Source of the DNA: Cyclaneusma minus
Taxonomy: Eukaryota; Ascomycota; Leotiomycetes; Marthamycetales; Marthamycetaceae
Length of the DNA stretch: 64,000 bases
Reading direction: 5' to 3'
Assembly (NCBI GenBank): GCA_037179335.1
Contig: JAKZHN010000003.1
Coordinates: forward strand, 310,001-374,000
The notes beneath the pieces are model-generated. The model saw nothing but the letters and a program-made list of their open reading frames with translations. It was not told where the DNA came from and ran no database searches. This document shows, one piece after another, positions 47,342-56,573 of the stretch. Numbering within the stretch: the stretch's first letter is position 1; each line of letters begins with the position of its first letter. Made by a program: the position numbers and the translations under genes.

Positions 47342-48150
47342 ATGGACACCAACATGTCAAATGGTGCTCATGACCAAGAGCCAGCCGATGGCGCTCCAGC
47401 TCCGCTTCAGACCCTCGAATTCATGAGATCTGAGGGATTTGTGATCTTGGACGAGTTCATCAAGGAAACCAAGATGGAAGAGCCTGATGTATGTTCTCAT
47501 ACTGAGTCCCCGTGTGCTCAATCATCTCACCGGCTTCCTCATGCTCACCCAGGTTCCTTGGCCTCATTTGCCCAATCACCAAACTGCTTCCGTGTCACCA
47601 ATTTGCCTCTCCCAATGTCTCAATTACCAAAATGCCTTCTTCCCGGCCCAGCACACTTTCCACGCGAACTGATTCAGATTAACTGACTGCAGACCACTAG
47701 ACGGTCATCTTGCGTGCCAAATACGCCGCCCACGACCAGCTCTTCGAACGCAGGGTGTCCCCCCTCGCCCTCCGCACCAGGTTCACCCAGTTCTTCCTCA
47801 GCAATCGTGGGAACCGCGACGCCATCACCTTCGAGTCCCAAATCGAGGAGATCCAGAACCTGATGCGAAAGCAACTCCGCTTCTACAATGCGGCTACCGA
47901 GGAAATCCGGAAGCGTGGTACTGATGAGAGCTTGGAGCATGGCGTTCGAAATGTGTTGTTGAGTCATGCCAAGTTCAGAGCAGACGGAGGAGAGAAATTG
48001 ACTCATTTCGCCGAGTGTCCGTACTGTGGGGGTGTGAGGTCGCTGGTTGCCAGATATGCGATTGAGATGGAAAAGGTGGTCAAGGAGATCATCTCGGAAA
48101 TGACGCTGGAGCAGGCTGTTTCTATGGGACTGGTCGAGATTTGTGAGTGA
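47342..48150 (+). CDS. Orphan cluster family, type A, member 1 (198 aa)
   Basis: Two exons, 47342-47488 and 47701-48150, are joined in phase 0 (GTATGT donor, ACTAG acceptor). The acceptor was chosen because it gives TVILRAKYAA, matching ANILRAKFNA in member 2; an earlier AG at 47691 would be out of frame. Exon 1 encodes a variable, polar N-terminus ending in an amphipathic stretch, VILDEFIKETKME (residues 34-46). Exon 2 is predicted mostly helical, with KQLRFYNAATEEI and a conserved HFAECPYCGGVR whose cysteines are residues 155 and 158. A single CxxC could bind metal as half of a site, but no known domain is recognised. No signal peptide or membrane segment is seen. Function unknown. Confidence 0.75.
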
Positions 48151-48294
48151 AGACTTCTCGGGCGAGAGATTTTGGGAGAGCATTCTTAGGGGTCTCGGGG
48201 AAGGACTCACGGTACACTTGCTTGATTGATGTCATTGCTTTCCAAAAGGGGCGAGGATGTAGACGAGGATGTAGACGGAGGAGCTGCGGATGTC

Positions 48295-48372
48295 AATGAC
48301 TCTGAAGACAGTTGCAGTTGAGAGTTTCACAGGTAGTACTATCTCCTCACAGAGAGAATCAAAGGAGAACAT
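48295..48372 (+). repeat. Duplicated 3' flank of type A genes
   Basis: This stretch (CTCTGAAGACAGTTGCAG then ATCTCCTCACAGAGAGAA) matches about 50203-50275 downstream of the 49270 gene (CTCTGAAGACGGCTGCAA, then CTATCTCTCCATATGGAGAA). It shows that the duplicated unit included gene, promoter and 3' flank. Confidence 0.55.
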
Positions 48373-48408
48373 GGATTGATATCGTAAAAACAACATCCGC
48401 GCTTGCTC

Positions 48409-48500
48409 GATCACGTGCACACATGTCGCTTCACAGTCAGAGGGCCGCCTGAAAACTAAATTCAGGCCATCTCCGCAGCCGGAGCAACCTCCTGAATACT
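48409..48500 (+). promoter_or_regulatory. Orphaned third promoter copy
   Basis: GATCACGTGCACACATGTCG is followed by GAGGGCCGCCTGAAAACTAA and CAGGCCATCTCCGCAGCC, matching the promoters at 47102 and 49030. After about 90 bp similarity stops, and no family gene follows within the expected 240 bp. It is a relic of a deleted or truncated duplicate. Confidence 0.6.
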
Positions 48501-48625
48501 CAATAAGCTGTTGGCATATGCACATCATCCAAGGTAAGCAGAGATGACTTTGGTGCTCAAGTGAGCTTTTTGTCAAATGGGAGAATTTAGAGAAGGTCAT
48601 GGGATGGAAGAGATGAATACATATA

Positions 48626-48847
48626 CAGTGGGAGGAAAAAAGTCTGAATACAGTTTACAGTCTCCGAATAATTGTAAATATCCCAAATAGTTAGAAATAT
48701 TCCCAATAACTTGAAATATCCCAAATTATTTGAAATATTCTAAAGCACTAGAGATATTCCTAATTACTGGAAATATTCCAGATTATTTAGAATATTCGTA
48801 ATCCAGCTGAGACTGTAGGCCGTATTCTGATTTTTTTGCACCCACTG
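48626..48847. mobile_element. Tc1/mariner-like MITE, 222 bp
   Basis: The 26-bp terminal inverted repeats (48626-48651 and 48822-48847) start CAGTGGG and differ at four positions. They contain a run of six to seven A and the word GAATAC at the inner end. The element is flanked by TA on both sides (48624-48625 and 48848-48849), the target duplication typical of Tc1/mariner/pogo transposons. It carries no transposase. The interior is almost entirely a short tandem repeat. Confidence 0.85.
48676..48802 (+). repeat. 19-bp tandem repeat inside the MITE
   Basis: Units start at 48676, 48695, 48714, 48733, 48752 and 48771 (the last is 20 bp), plus a partial unit at 48791. The consensus is close to AAATATTCCCAATTANTTG. 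Units differ by a few substitutions, so the repeat is not new. This fills most of the space between the MITE's inverted repeats. Confidence 0.85.
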
Positions 48848-49029
48848 TAGCAAAGCTGTCGCCATAGTGAGTCCAGATAAAAATAAAATAGATAAATAGA
48901 CAGGCTCGCAAAAGGCGGGTTCAAAGTATTTGGGCGTATATTTGGATACTTTTCTCTATTTTCATTCCGTTCCACCCCTTTTCAAAACTCTCCACACTCT
49001 CTAAGAGGACTGAGGAGTCGGAGAGACAG

Positions 49030-49269
49030 GATCACGTGCACACATCTCGCTTCATATAGAGAGAGCTGCCTGAAACTAAGTTCAGGCCATCACCGCAGCC
49101 TCCGGCACCGCACCCACCGACCGCTTCACGCGCCTAAGTCACGAGCAATCTCAACTTCACAACCCTGCCCGTCTTTTTTCGGCTCCAATAACGAAAGACC
49201 ATCAAATCCACGCAATCCACCTCCACAAACCCGTCCGAAACCATCAAACCACCACAAACAACCGCAGAC
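49030..49269 (+). promoter_or_regulatory. Duplicated promoter of the 49270 gene
   Basis: GATCACGTGCACACATCTCG begins 240 bp before the ATG, the same distance as for the 47342 gene. Shared words are CTGAAACTAAGTTCAGGCC, CACCGCAGCCTC and TTCACGCGCCTAAGTCACG, followed by a C/A-rich leader. Confidence 0.65.
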
Positions 49270-50083
49270 ATGAGCTCCAACACTTCGAACGGCGCTCAGA
49301 CGCCCGGCGCTGAGACCCAGCAGCCGGCCGACGGCGCTCATGTCCACCCTCTCGTCGGCAGCGTTCGCGACGCCATCACCATCGAAGCTCTGAAGGTCGA
49401 CGCTCTCCAGGACCTTGAGGACTTTATCAGGGCCTCGAAGATGGAAGACCTCGAGGTATGTTCAAACCCAAATTCCTCACTCACTCCCCCAACTGCCTCC
49501 TCCAAGATCGTGATATCTGCCTGCCCTCGAACTTTGACTGCCGTCACCGCTTCCTCTTCGCCCAATTTCGTGCCGTCAATATCACCTCACCCAATTACGC
49601 AGCTCTTTTCAAGTACACTGACCGAACTCCCACCAGGCCAACATCCTCCGCGCCAAGTTCAACGCCCACATCCAGTACTTCGACGTTATCTCCCAGCCCG
49701 CCATGCTCCGCGAGTCCCTCACTCGTTACTACATGAACAACATCGACGACCCCGCCTACATCACCTTCATGCGCATGCTCGAGGAGCTTCAAGACTTGTG
49801 CAGAGTCCAGTGCAGGTACTACGATGCAGCCACCGAGGCCATGAAGAAGCTGGCAAACGATGAGGGATCTGATTTGGAGAAGGGCGCCCGTCATGTCTTG
49901 ATGAGCCATGCCGAGGAGCGCGGACACAATGGAGAGCTTCAGAGGCACTATGCAAACTGCATGCAGTGTAGAGGTGTCAGGGCTGTCGGTCACCGTTACC
50001 AGATCCTCGAGACGGAGATGATGCAAGAGGTTTCGGGTGATACCGACATGGGCCCGAGAGAATTGTTGAGCAGGGATGTCTGA
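49270..50083 (+). CDS. Orphan cluster family, type A, member 2 (210 aa)
   Basis: Exons 49270-49455 and 49637-50083 are joined in phase 0 (GTATGT donor; CTGACCGAACTCCCACCAG branch and acceptor). Exon 1 gives a 62-residue N-terminus rich in Ser, Asn, Thr, Gln and Ala, ending LQDLEDFIRASKMEDLE, parallel to member 1. Exon 2 (148 residues) aligns end to end with member 1 (149 residues): ANILRAKFNAH, QCRYYDAATEAMKKL, ARHVLMSHAEE and HYANCMQCRGVRA, whose CxxC cysteines are residues 170 and 173. GC at third positions is high and there are no disruptions, so it looks expressed and intact. No domain is recognised. The charged, mainly helical make-up fits a small nuclear or cytosolic binding protein, which is only a guess. 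Confidence 0.78.
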
Positions 50084-50628
50084 TGGAAAACACCTTGAGA
50101 CAGCATTGCCGGCAGAGGCTTTGCGGCTGGCTTGGCTTCAAGAATATTCAAGGCATGATCATGGGTCAAATGGGGTGATCATGTAGCCAGGACGGTTCCC
50201 GAATGTCACTGGCTCTGAAGACGGCTGCAATAGCGACTTTCGCAGGTTGTCCTATCTCTCCATATGGAGAACAGAAATACTAGCATCAAATGAAAGCACG
50301 CATGCTGCTCACATGCAATCTCGTACGCGTGACTAAGATGGAAAACCTCTGCAATTTGACAATGTGAATTTGAGTGTAGACGAATGCTCTGTCTCGCGTT
50401 TCCCTTCCCTTCGATCCCTTCCTAAGCAGTCACTCATCTTCAAATACCTAAATCGCGTCTGCACCAGCCAGCTTGTCTTGGATCAAGCTCTTGATGCTGC
50501 TGACGCGGCGCTCGCCTCCCCGCGGACTACTCACCCTCACCTCAATCTTCCGTCAAAAGGCTTCACCACCACAGCTGAGCCCACTCCGTCTTCGCCTTCT
50601 CCCACCCTCTCCAGCATCACCTTCAACC
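50084..50628 (+). other. Intergenic DNA before the 50629 pseudogene
   Basis: The first part is the duplicated 3' flank described at 48295. The rest (about 50380-50628) is a pyrimidine-rich leader-like region. No independent gene is supported; the ORFs here merely read through the leader. Confidence 0.4.
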
Positions 50629-51423
50629 ATGGTCAATTCAGAAAGCTTGCGCGAAAAGCGAGTCGATATCATGGCCTTGCCCGTAGATCCAGAGTCGCCA
50701 TTTCACCTTGCTCATCTTCGCCCCAAAGAAGTATTCAAGCATCACCCCTTCTTCACAAATCCAAGTAGCATCACCGCTAACTTCAAGCCTCAGAACGAAA
50801 AGATCATGGCCACAGCCGGCGAACTCACAAAACACTACCTACTTCGAAGTTTCCACCACGCACCTCGTGGACGTTGTACGACATGCTTGCACACAATCCA
50901 CTCAGCGTTTGCAGCATCTGCGTGGTTGCAAAGGTTCACACATACACCTGGTCGACAATTTCATACTTCAGGCACCTACCTACAGAGAGTTTGTGGGTCG
51001 TTACGACACGGTCACGGAGCAGCTTATGTTTCTGACTGAGCAGTATGAGGATGACGCTGGCCATCTTGGTTTTCTCAATCAGTTAGTGCGAGAGGGACGA
51101 GGTACGAGGAGCTTGTACGTGCTTGCAGCTTTTTGAGATCACGCTGGGGGTTTTTGAACTTGAGGGTCTGTTGCATGGGGGTGGCGAAGATGGGGGAAAG
51201 AAATACGGAAGGAGAGGTATTAGGGTCTTGAGCTGGGTGGCGGAGAGTTCAATGGCTTGTGGGGTTGATGGTTAGGACAGGAACTGGTAACTGATATTGT
51301 TTTCTAGCTTTTCATGAGAAGGCGATGGGAAATGAGCATATGCAAATGGTGAGGGGGGAGGAGGACACGCAGGAGATTGAGGAGGAGGTCGATGGTGACG
51401 ATCTATTTCGTTTCCATCTTTAA
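50629..51423 (+). pseudogene. Orphan cluster family, type B, frameshifted copy
   Basis: A start at ATG 50629 is followed by a possible intron (GT at 50731, CAG at 50793). The next segment reads EKIMATAGELTKHYLL, aligning with EFIMSSGCKLTQAYLA of the 57391 gene. The match then moves to another frame near 50840 (TTHLVDVVRHACTQ, then VGRYDTVTEQLMFLTEQYED). It moves again near 51095 (LQLFEITLGVFELEGLL, matching LKIFQLVGTFEMDFKRGL of the 55843 gene). A last exon from 51308 gives an acidic tail (GEEDTQEIEEEVDG) ending at TAA 51421-51423. At least two frameshifts are needed, so it is a pseudogene unless the assembly is wrong. Alignments were made by eye. Confidence 0.6.
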
Positions 51424-51969
51424 GCTGGGGCTTCTGCTTAGCAGGGAAATGGAAAAGGGGACGGGAATGCGAGATAAGGTATTCATCTACAGTTCAATTT
51501 ACATGTTAATGTGCAGAGGTTTTCCATCTAAGCCACATGGACTGCCATGGAGATTAGGAGATGTTGCATAAGGCCATGTGTGACTGTTATCATTTTCTAT
51601 ATATGTGGCTCTTGTGTTTAGCTTTCCTCGTTATAATTTATACGCCAATCACTATAAAAAATTCAAGATTTTCAGTCCAGTCTCATTCTCTAGTGCTATT
51701 CAAATCTAGTTTGATCAAAAAGGCTAGGCGGGAACAGGCAGTTAAGTCTAGAGCTTAATCTAAACCGCCGAAACCAAGGATTTCTGCTAGCCGGTCTCTA
51801 GAAGCCGTAAGCCTCAGGCATATCCTCCGCGGCCTCTCTGTCCTTGTGTGTCTGGTTAGTGGGAACCAGGCGCGTCCAGGTAGTCGCTAAACACGCATCT
51901 CAAGCGCATATCGTATCGAACTTCTTCACTCTCCACCCCAACAGCTACGACAAGCTCCAAGTCGCAATC
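51424..51969 (+). other. Intergenic DNA before the 51970 gene
   Basis: No gene is seen. The final 100 bp (CATCGTATCGAACTTCTTCA and onward) look like a pyrimidine- and C/A-rich 5' leader of the next gene. Confidence 0.4.
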
Positions 51970-52508
51970 ATGGAGCCCATCAAATTCGACAACGCCAGCA
52001 TCGGCGCCCGGGACCAGGAAGAAAGATCGAAGAGTATTTTCTATCTCAACGAGTTCATCAAGTTCCTCGGTTTGGATCAATCCCAGGTCAGTGCCACAGC
52101 ATGGCTTGCATCTAGAATCCGCGCCCCTTCTACCAGCTCCTACCTAGCTCTTTTTTGCTGACCAAATCGCAGAGCGACGAGCTTCGTGGCGCATTCGAGT
52201 CGTATCTCAATGCTTATTACGAGCTCATCTACACAAGGTTCGATGACTTTATGTATGAGGGAATTCACAACAAACACCCCGAGTGCCTCGTTCAACAATT
52301 CGCCGCCAAACAAATCAAATTCCGAACTCTATACCGACAGTCTGAGGAACTTGTAAATCCTTTCGCTCGCCATGTGTATGTCACGATCACCGCAGCATTC
52401 GAGCACGAGATGAGTGAGAACGAGTTATTTGGCCGCGACACGAAGTTAGAACTCTACCAACTGGTCTGGACTCGTCACCACCACCAGCTCAAGCTGCTCC
52501 TGCACTAG
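51970..52508 (+). CDS. Orphan cluster family, type A-like, divergent (150 aa)
   Basis: Exons 51970-52086 and 52173-52508 are joined in phase 0. The intron has donor GTCAGT, branch-like TTGCTGACC and acceptor CGCAG. I prefer ATG 51970 to the in-frame upstream opening because it matches the exon-1 length of relatives. Exon 1 ends IFYLNEFIKFLGLDQ, parallel to FVILDEFIKETKME of the 47342 gene. In exon 2, AKQIKFRTLYRQSEEL parallels RKQLRFYNAATEEI. The C-terminal CxxC segment is missing. Just before the stop, the +1 frame stays open as a long Ala/Pro/Gln-rich stretch, so the present stop may result from a frameshift. Function unknown. Confidence 0.6.
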
Positions 52509-52685
52509 CTCAAGGAAATGCCGGTGGAGTCCAGCCAAACCCTGCGCCGGCTGAACTCGTTCAAGCAGCCAATGCTCCGCCACCTCAAGCAGCCCAACCA
52601 GCAGCCAATCCTGCGCCACTTCAAGCAGTTCTTCCAGCTCCCGCGATCCTAGCCCGGGCTGACCGCGGTCTACCCGTGAACTCTG
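52440..52685 (+). other. Open Ala/Pro/Gln-rich frame overlapping the 51970 gene end
   Basis: In the +1 frame relative to the 51970 gene, the sequence reads without stops as low-complexity protein, for example AQGNAGGVQPNPAPAELVQA and PPPQAAQPAANPAPLQAV. Degenerate 24- to 27-bp repeats (CAAGCAGCC units) underlie it. It may be the original C-terminal tail, reached by splicing or lost by one-base change. Alternatively it is a neutral repeat. Confidence 0.4.
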
Positions 52686-52776
52686 CATCCAGCAATGGAG
52701 ACATTACGTCATTGGTGCGCAACACCCTGTTGTCATCATATCAGACCACAATAACTTGAAGTATTTTGCTACTTGA
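52686..52776 (+). pseudogene. Ty3/gypsy RNase H fragment
   Basis: The stretch reads QWRHYVIGAQHPVVIISDHN followed by NLKYFAT and a stop. This is the well-known gypsy RNase H segment in which SDHNNLKYF follows the WRHYL.GA.HP block. Only about 28 codons remain and there is no flanking RNase H sequence. Confidence 0.75.
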
Positions 52777-53045
52777 TGGCTGGGATTCCACCTCAGGGGT
52801 CGACAAGAAAGCTCCGACAATGCCGAACAAGCTCCAACCTGAAAGAGCAATTTTTGCGGGTATCTGGCACTCCGACCACGCATCCGCCGCGACGCAATCT
52901 CAGAAGCGCGCGGGTAGCAAAGCCTGGATTACTTTGTTGCCTAAAACTGGTCTAGCTGATGAAGCAAGAGTGCAAGCAATCAATTCGAGCGGACAATGGT
53001 CAGAAACTTGACTCATTCAATGGAACGATACCTACGAGGTCGCAT
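52777..53045 (+). other. Unassigned DNA between gypsy fragments
   Basis: Probably further retrotransposon-derived sequence joining two fragments in non-native order. No domain is readable in the three plus-strand frames. Confidence 0.35.
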
Positions 53046-53264
53046 ATACCCGGCAGTACAGAGTTACGACCAGTCGTGGATTACCGAGGACTGAACGCTG
53101 TGACGATCAAAGACAAGTATCCCATTCCTCTTGTCTCTGAGATCATGGACAGGTTGTATGGGGCGTTGATTTTCACGAAACTAGACTTGAGAGGCGTATA
53201 CAACCTCCTGCGCATTGCGCTGGGGCACGAACATTTGACAGCTTTCCGCACTCGATTCAGGCAC
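53046..53264 (+). pseudogene. Ty3/gypsy reverse transcriptase fragment
   Basis: The frame reads ELRPVVDYRGLNAVTIKDKY, PIPLVSEIMDRLYGALIFTK, LDLRGVYNLLRIA and GHEHLTAFRTRF: blocks 1-3 of the gypsy reverse transcriptase, including the first catalytic Asp in TKLDLR. It stops before the PFGLTNAP and YLDD blocks, so it is truncated at both ends. It lies downstream of the RNase H scrap although RNase H normally follows reverse transcriptase, so the two are rearranged pieces. Unlike the 25.9-kb copy it is not RIP-degraded. Confidence 0.85.
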
Positions 53265-53329
53265 CCGAAACGGCAACGGGCATCCATTCTTGAGATAGGA
53301 ATGAACTGAACCTTGAGCCGGCTTTACGT

Positions 53330-53702
53330 CGTCTCTACGAAAGTGTGTACACTACGATGTTTATGGGGATGATGGAGATATTCAGACAAGTAAGATGATT
53401 TTCCTGGAATGCTATGTCTGCAGAGGCTGTGCTGACGGATGGTTGTGTTTAGTTGAGAATGCTGAGGCGCACATGAACCTTTTCGAAATCAACAGGGTCC
53501 GGGATGAGGAGCTACGCAGGAAGGAAGAGAAGAGAAGCAAGGAGAGGGAAGGGGAAACGAATGAAGACAAGAAGAGGGGTGGTTCTCCTTTGGAGAACGG
53601 AGGAGAGAAGAGGCAGAAATTCGAGACCATGTGGGATGACTCATGAGGAAGAATATGAGGAGCAGGAGGAGGAGCAAGAATCTCAGGACGAGGAAGATTG
53701 AT
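53330..53702 (+). pseudogene. Truncated type A family member (C-terminal part)
   Basis: From 53395 the frame reads FLECYVCRGCADGW and then ENAEAHMNLFEI, which parallels NCMQCRGVRAVGHRYQILETEM of the 49270 gene and ECPYCGGVRS of the 47342 gene, including the CxxC. A Lys/Glu/Arg-rich extension follows, ending at TGA 53644-53646; a Glu-rich stretch continues in another frame to about 53702. The exon 1 and KQLRFYNAATEEI-type regions are absent, apparently replaced by gypsy sequence. It is most likely the broken end of another type A gene. Confidence 0.45.
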
Positions 53703-54108
53703 CTCAAATGTTGAGCGGGTACTGAAAAGCTTCCTGGGAATTACTCTCCCAAACACGTATCTTCAAACACGTGACCTTGATCCGTGGCATTGGTAGTATG
53801 ACACGGAACTCGCGGTGCAAAGGAATGATTCAGCTGCATCTCTGCTCCCTCCCTTTGCTTTGTTATCTGTCATGTGTTTTAGAATAATGACTCGGGTGGT
53901 AGAGAAGCACATGCGATCCGGCATCACGCACTCAAAGCATCCGACACCCAGCTTGCCCTTCTTCTCCTTTGTCTTTTTCACTCCTTTAAGCTATATAATA
54001 AGAAGGAAGTCCTTCTCCCAACGTCTCATTGTCACAGCACGATTCTCCCCTCGCGCTCTGCTACCTGTTCAATCCCCCAATCCCCCTCTCAGTCCCCTCA
54101 CAACAAAA
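53703..54108 (+). promoter_or_regulatory. Promoter region of the 54109 pseudogene
   Basis: A TATA-like word, GCTATATAATAAG (about 53990-54002), lies about 110 bp before the ATG. It is followed by a C/T-rich leader ending CCCCTCACAACAAAAATG, typical of fungal genes. Confidence 0.5.
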
Positions 54109-54930
54109 ATGCCACCCATCCCCTCTAACAAAAAGCTCGCCGACATCTCAAACATGCTTATCCACTTGCACACCACTCTCAAAAACCCGAAGTAACAAGT
54201 TTGAAATAAGCATTCCTACAGTAAGCATTCCCTCTTTTCGCCATAAGCCGCAACACTCGCTAACCCTGCCATACAGCAAAAATGCAGCTCAATTGCTCGC
54301 AATCCCGGTCCCTCCTAGCGCTGACTCCGAATACAGCAGCAATACATTATTTACCTCCGCCGAGCAAATGACGAAATAATACATCGAATGTGGCACCGCT
54401 TTTATGGAAATTGTCGTTTGAAACTTAGAACAAACCGCCAAGTGTAGCCAAGCAATTCGCATCAAAGCGACTCGACGAGTGCTTGGCAAGGCGTCATAGC
54501 TTTTGGTCCGCTTTGCTCATTGAGCCTCTCGAATTCGAGATTAGATGCAGATCTAGAGGGTCGAGAAGGCGGCCGGTGTCAACATTTTAGTACAGGCCGA
54601 GATCACAGAGAAGGAGATCTGCGATCTGTGCGCTTTATACGTTGGGGAGATACCGCGGTTTTGCCTGCTATAAAGCCTTGAGAAGAGCGGGAAAATGGGG
54701 GTGAGGAAGTACGGAAAGGAGAGAGCTAGGTATTTAGCTCTTAAAACCGGAGTAAGTGGATATACTGGGTGAAATTTAGAATGAATGAAGCTAATACCGG
54801 ACTCTAGGACCCGATGCTACATTTTGGAATATGTATAGCGAAGCAGCGAGGCGATACGAAGAATAGGGGGACGACGACGAACTGGAGGTCGATGAGGAAG
54901 CTGAGAAAGGGGAACGAGAAACCAAGAGGT
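54109..54930 (+). pseudogene. Orphan cluster family, type B, degenerate copy
   Basis: ATG 54109 opens a 28-codon exon-1-like frame (ADISNMLIHLHTTLKNPK, compare HAKAILLQFENFLRDPKLK in the 55843 gene) that ends at TAA 54193-54195. An intron-like GTAAGC...CTAACCCTGCCATACAG follows (54219-54280), then a short unassignable exon-like piece. At 54688-54750 the sequence GGGGGTGAGGAAGTACGGAA corresponds to GGGGGAAAGAAATACGGAAG at 51190 in the 50629 pseudogene. An acidic-tail-like segment lies near 54840-54920. The middle of the gene is missing. Confidence 0.45.
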
Positions 54931-55420
54931 GGTCCGGCGTATACTCTACGAATCTCAGTGAAGGATGGCCCGGAGTATGCTCTACGAATTCCAGTGAAGG
55001 AATTCCCGGAGTATCCTGTACAAATCTCGCTGAGATGGGAGAGCTTGAGAAGTGTCTGGTCGGATGAGGGAAGTCTTGTTACGAAGCATGGACTTTCATT
55101 GACTTATTGAAATATTTGGCCTGAAATTTAGAGCGCGTACTTTTCATATATAACTTTGACAATTTACTATACAAATTCTAGTATGCTTAAATAGTCCAGT
55201 TATATTTGGAAGAAAAGACGAAAACCTGTCGTACCCATGGTGGTTATGGTGGTCCGTGCGCATGGTCAGCCCCTTAACCTCTGGGTAGCCACCACCGCTG
55301 CCCGAGGCTATGGCGCTAGCCAGCTGGGTATACTGCACTTTTACGGCCGTAGCTAATTTCTCTTTTGTACTTATTTACCTACCTACTCTATTATCTACAC
55401 CATATATACGTACGTTAGTA
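54931..55420. other. Intergenic DNA with a possible reverse solo LTR
   Basis: Read on the minus strand, about 55230-55340 contains GCGCACGGACCACCATAACC and a GCGGTGGTGGCTACCC stretch. These loosely resemble the GC-rich part of the 2711/28993 LTR-like repeats (GCGCACGGGCCACCGCTGGC). Borders and target duplication were not found, so the relation is tentative. Confidence 0.25.
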
Positions 55421-55842
55421 AATTCAATCAACCCAGCAAAACCAAAAACTTGAAATATTTATTTTTTGTCAAAGGGGTAGGTGTTTTCACGGCTTTCCTT
55501 TCGTTCCGGCGGCTATAAGATGGTTTAGCTATATAGCTTGCTTGGTGGTTCGTACCAGGCACCAACTCAGGCGAGCTATTTTCCGTGGCGGCCCGGGTCC
55601 GGTCACGGGGCCGGGTCACGGAGTTGAAGCCCGGGCCTGGAAAAAGGTGCCGCCTAGTCCCAGGCGAGTGGTGCCTTAGGCTGCTACAGCGGCAGCCCCT
55701 CTATAAGAATCTCAAGACGATCTCAGCCCTCCTCTTCCTTTCTTCCACAACAACAACAACCAACTTTACCACCTGCAGCTTGGTCAATCCCAGACCTCCA
55801 TATCCCTTTTACGCGCAACTCCACGTGGAGCAACATTACATC
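55421..55842 (+). promoter_or_regulatory. Duplicated upstream region of the 55843 gene
   Basis: The stretch from about 55460 (TTTTTGTCAAAGGGGTAGGT) corresponds to about 56797 upstream of the 57391 gene (TTTTGTTAAAAGGGTATAGG). The block GGTCACGG...GAAAAAGGTGCCGCC (55600-55655) corresponds to GGTCACGAGG...GAAGAAGGTGCCGCC (57141-57183). TCTATAAGAATC (about 55699) is a candidate TATA element before a C/A-rich leader. Confidence 0.55.
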
Positions 55843-56573
55843 ATGGCGTCTCAAGCAGACCGTATCCTCGACAACAAGTCAACACACGCTAAGGCTATTC
55901 TGCTTCAATTCGAGAACTTCCTCCGAGACCCAAAGCTCAAAGTGAGCAATGTCAAAGTAAATTTCTCCTGCAATATGTTCTCCAACAAAGGCTGACTCCA
56001 GCAATTAGTATGGCGCCGTTATGCTTGCTGCATCCAAACTCATGGAGCAGTACGTGAAGTGCTCTGCCGATCTCGCCAATGTGGTGAAAAAAGGCCATAA
56101 CGATCCACTAAGCGTTTCCAGGAGCTCCCCCGTGAGTGAGCTCTACGATCTGTCAGAAACTCTCGAGGTAGAGTTCGGATACCACATTCTTTCTTGCTAT
56201 GAAGTCGTGACCATAGGATTGGTCTCTCAACTGAAGAAGTCCGAAAAGAAGGAGACGGTGAAGGCGATCCAAGCTGAAATTGAGGCCAGAGAGATGATCA
56301 GAGAGGCCCGCGAGGAAACCCAGCATCTCAAGATTTTCCAGCTGGTGGGGACTTTTGAGATGGATTTCAAAAGGGGATTGAAGCTGTATAGGAGCGAGAA
56401 GGCTCGGTACAAGCTGGTCAAGTCTGGCGGTGAGTCTATTTCCTACGTAAGAGCAATATTTGGGTTAGACACAATAACTGACTACTTATCTAGCTCCTGA
56501 TGATGAGACGTTAGCTAATGAATTCACAAAGGTGGCTAGGGACCAAGATGAATCTGATAACGAGGGAGAGTGA
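55843..56573 (+). CDS. Orphan cluster family, type B, intact member 1 (204 aa)
   Basis: Three exons: 55843-55956, 56009-56429 and 56494-56573. Intron 1 is 52 bp and phase 0 (acceptor ATTAG, giving YGAVMLAASKL, which matches REFIMSSGCKL in the paralog). Intron 2 is 64 bp and splits a codon after its first base. Exon 1 has exactly 38 codons in both paralogs. The protein opens with a short helix (ILLQFENFLRDPKLK), then a long, charged, probably coiled-coil middle (SQLKKSEKKETVKAIQAEIE, then IREAREETQHLKIFQL). Next comes a basic segment (RGLKLYRSEKARYKLVKSGG) and an acidic C-terminus (DQDESDNEGE). There is no signal peptide, membrane segment or known domain. Conserved exon layout and open frames argue it is functional; the role is unknown. 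Confidence 0.78.

Noticed and set aside
49338..50026. Minus-strand ORFs of 75 and 143 codons over the 49270 gene
   Set aside because: Shadow frames of GC-rich coding exons. The plus strand has the paralog, introns and promoter.
53412..53756. 114-codon minus-strand ORF
   Set aside because: A Ser/Pro/Leu-rich shadow of the Lys/Glu-rich plus-strand segment.
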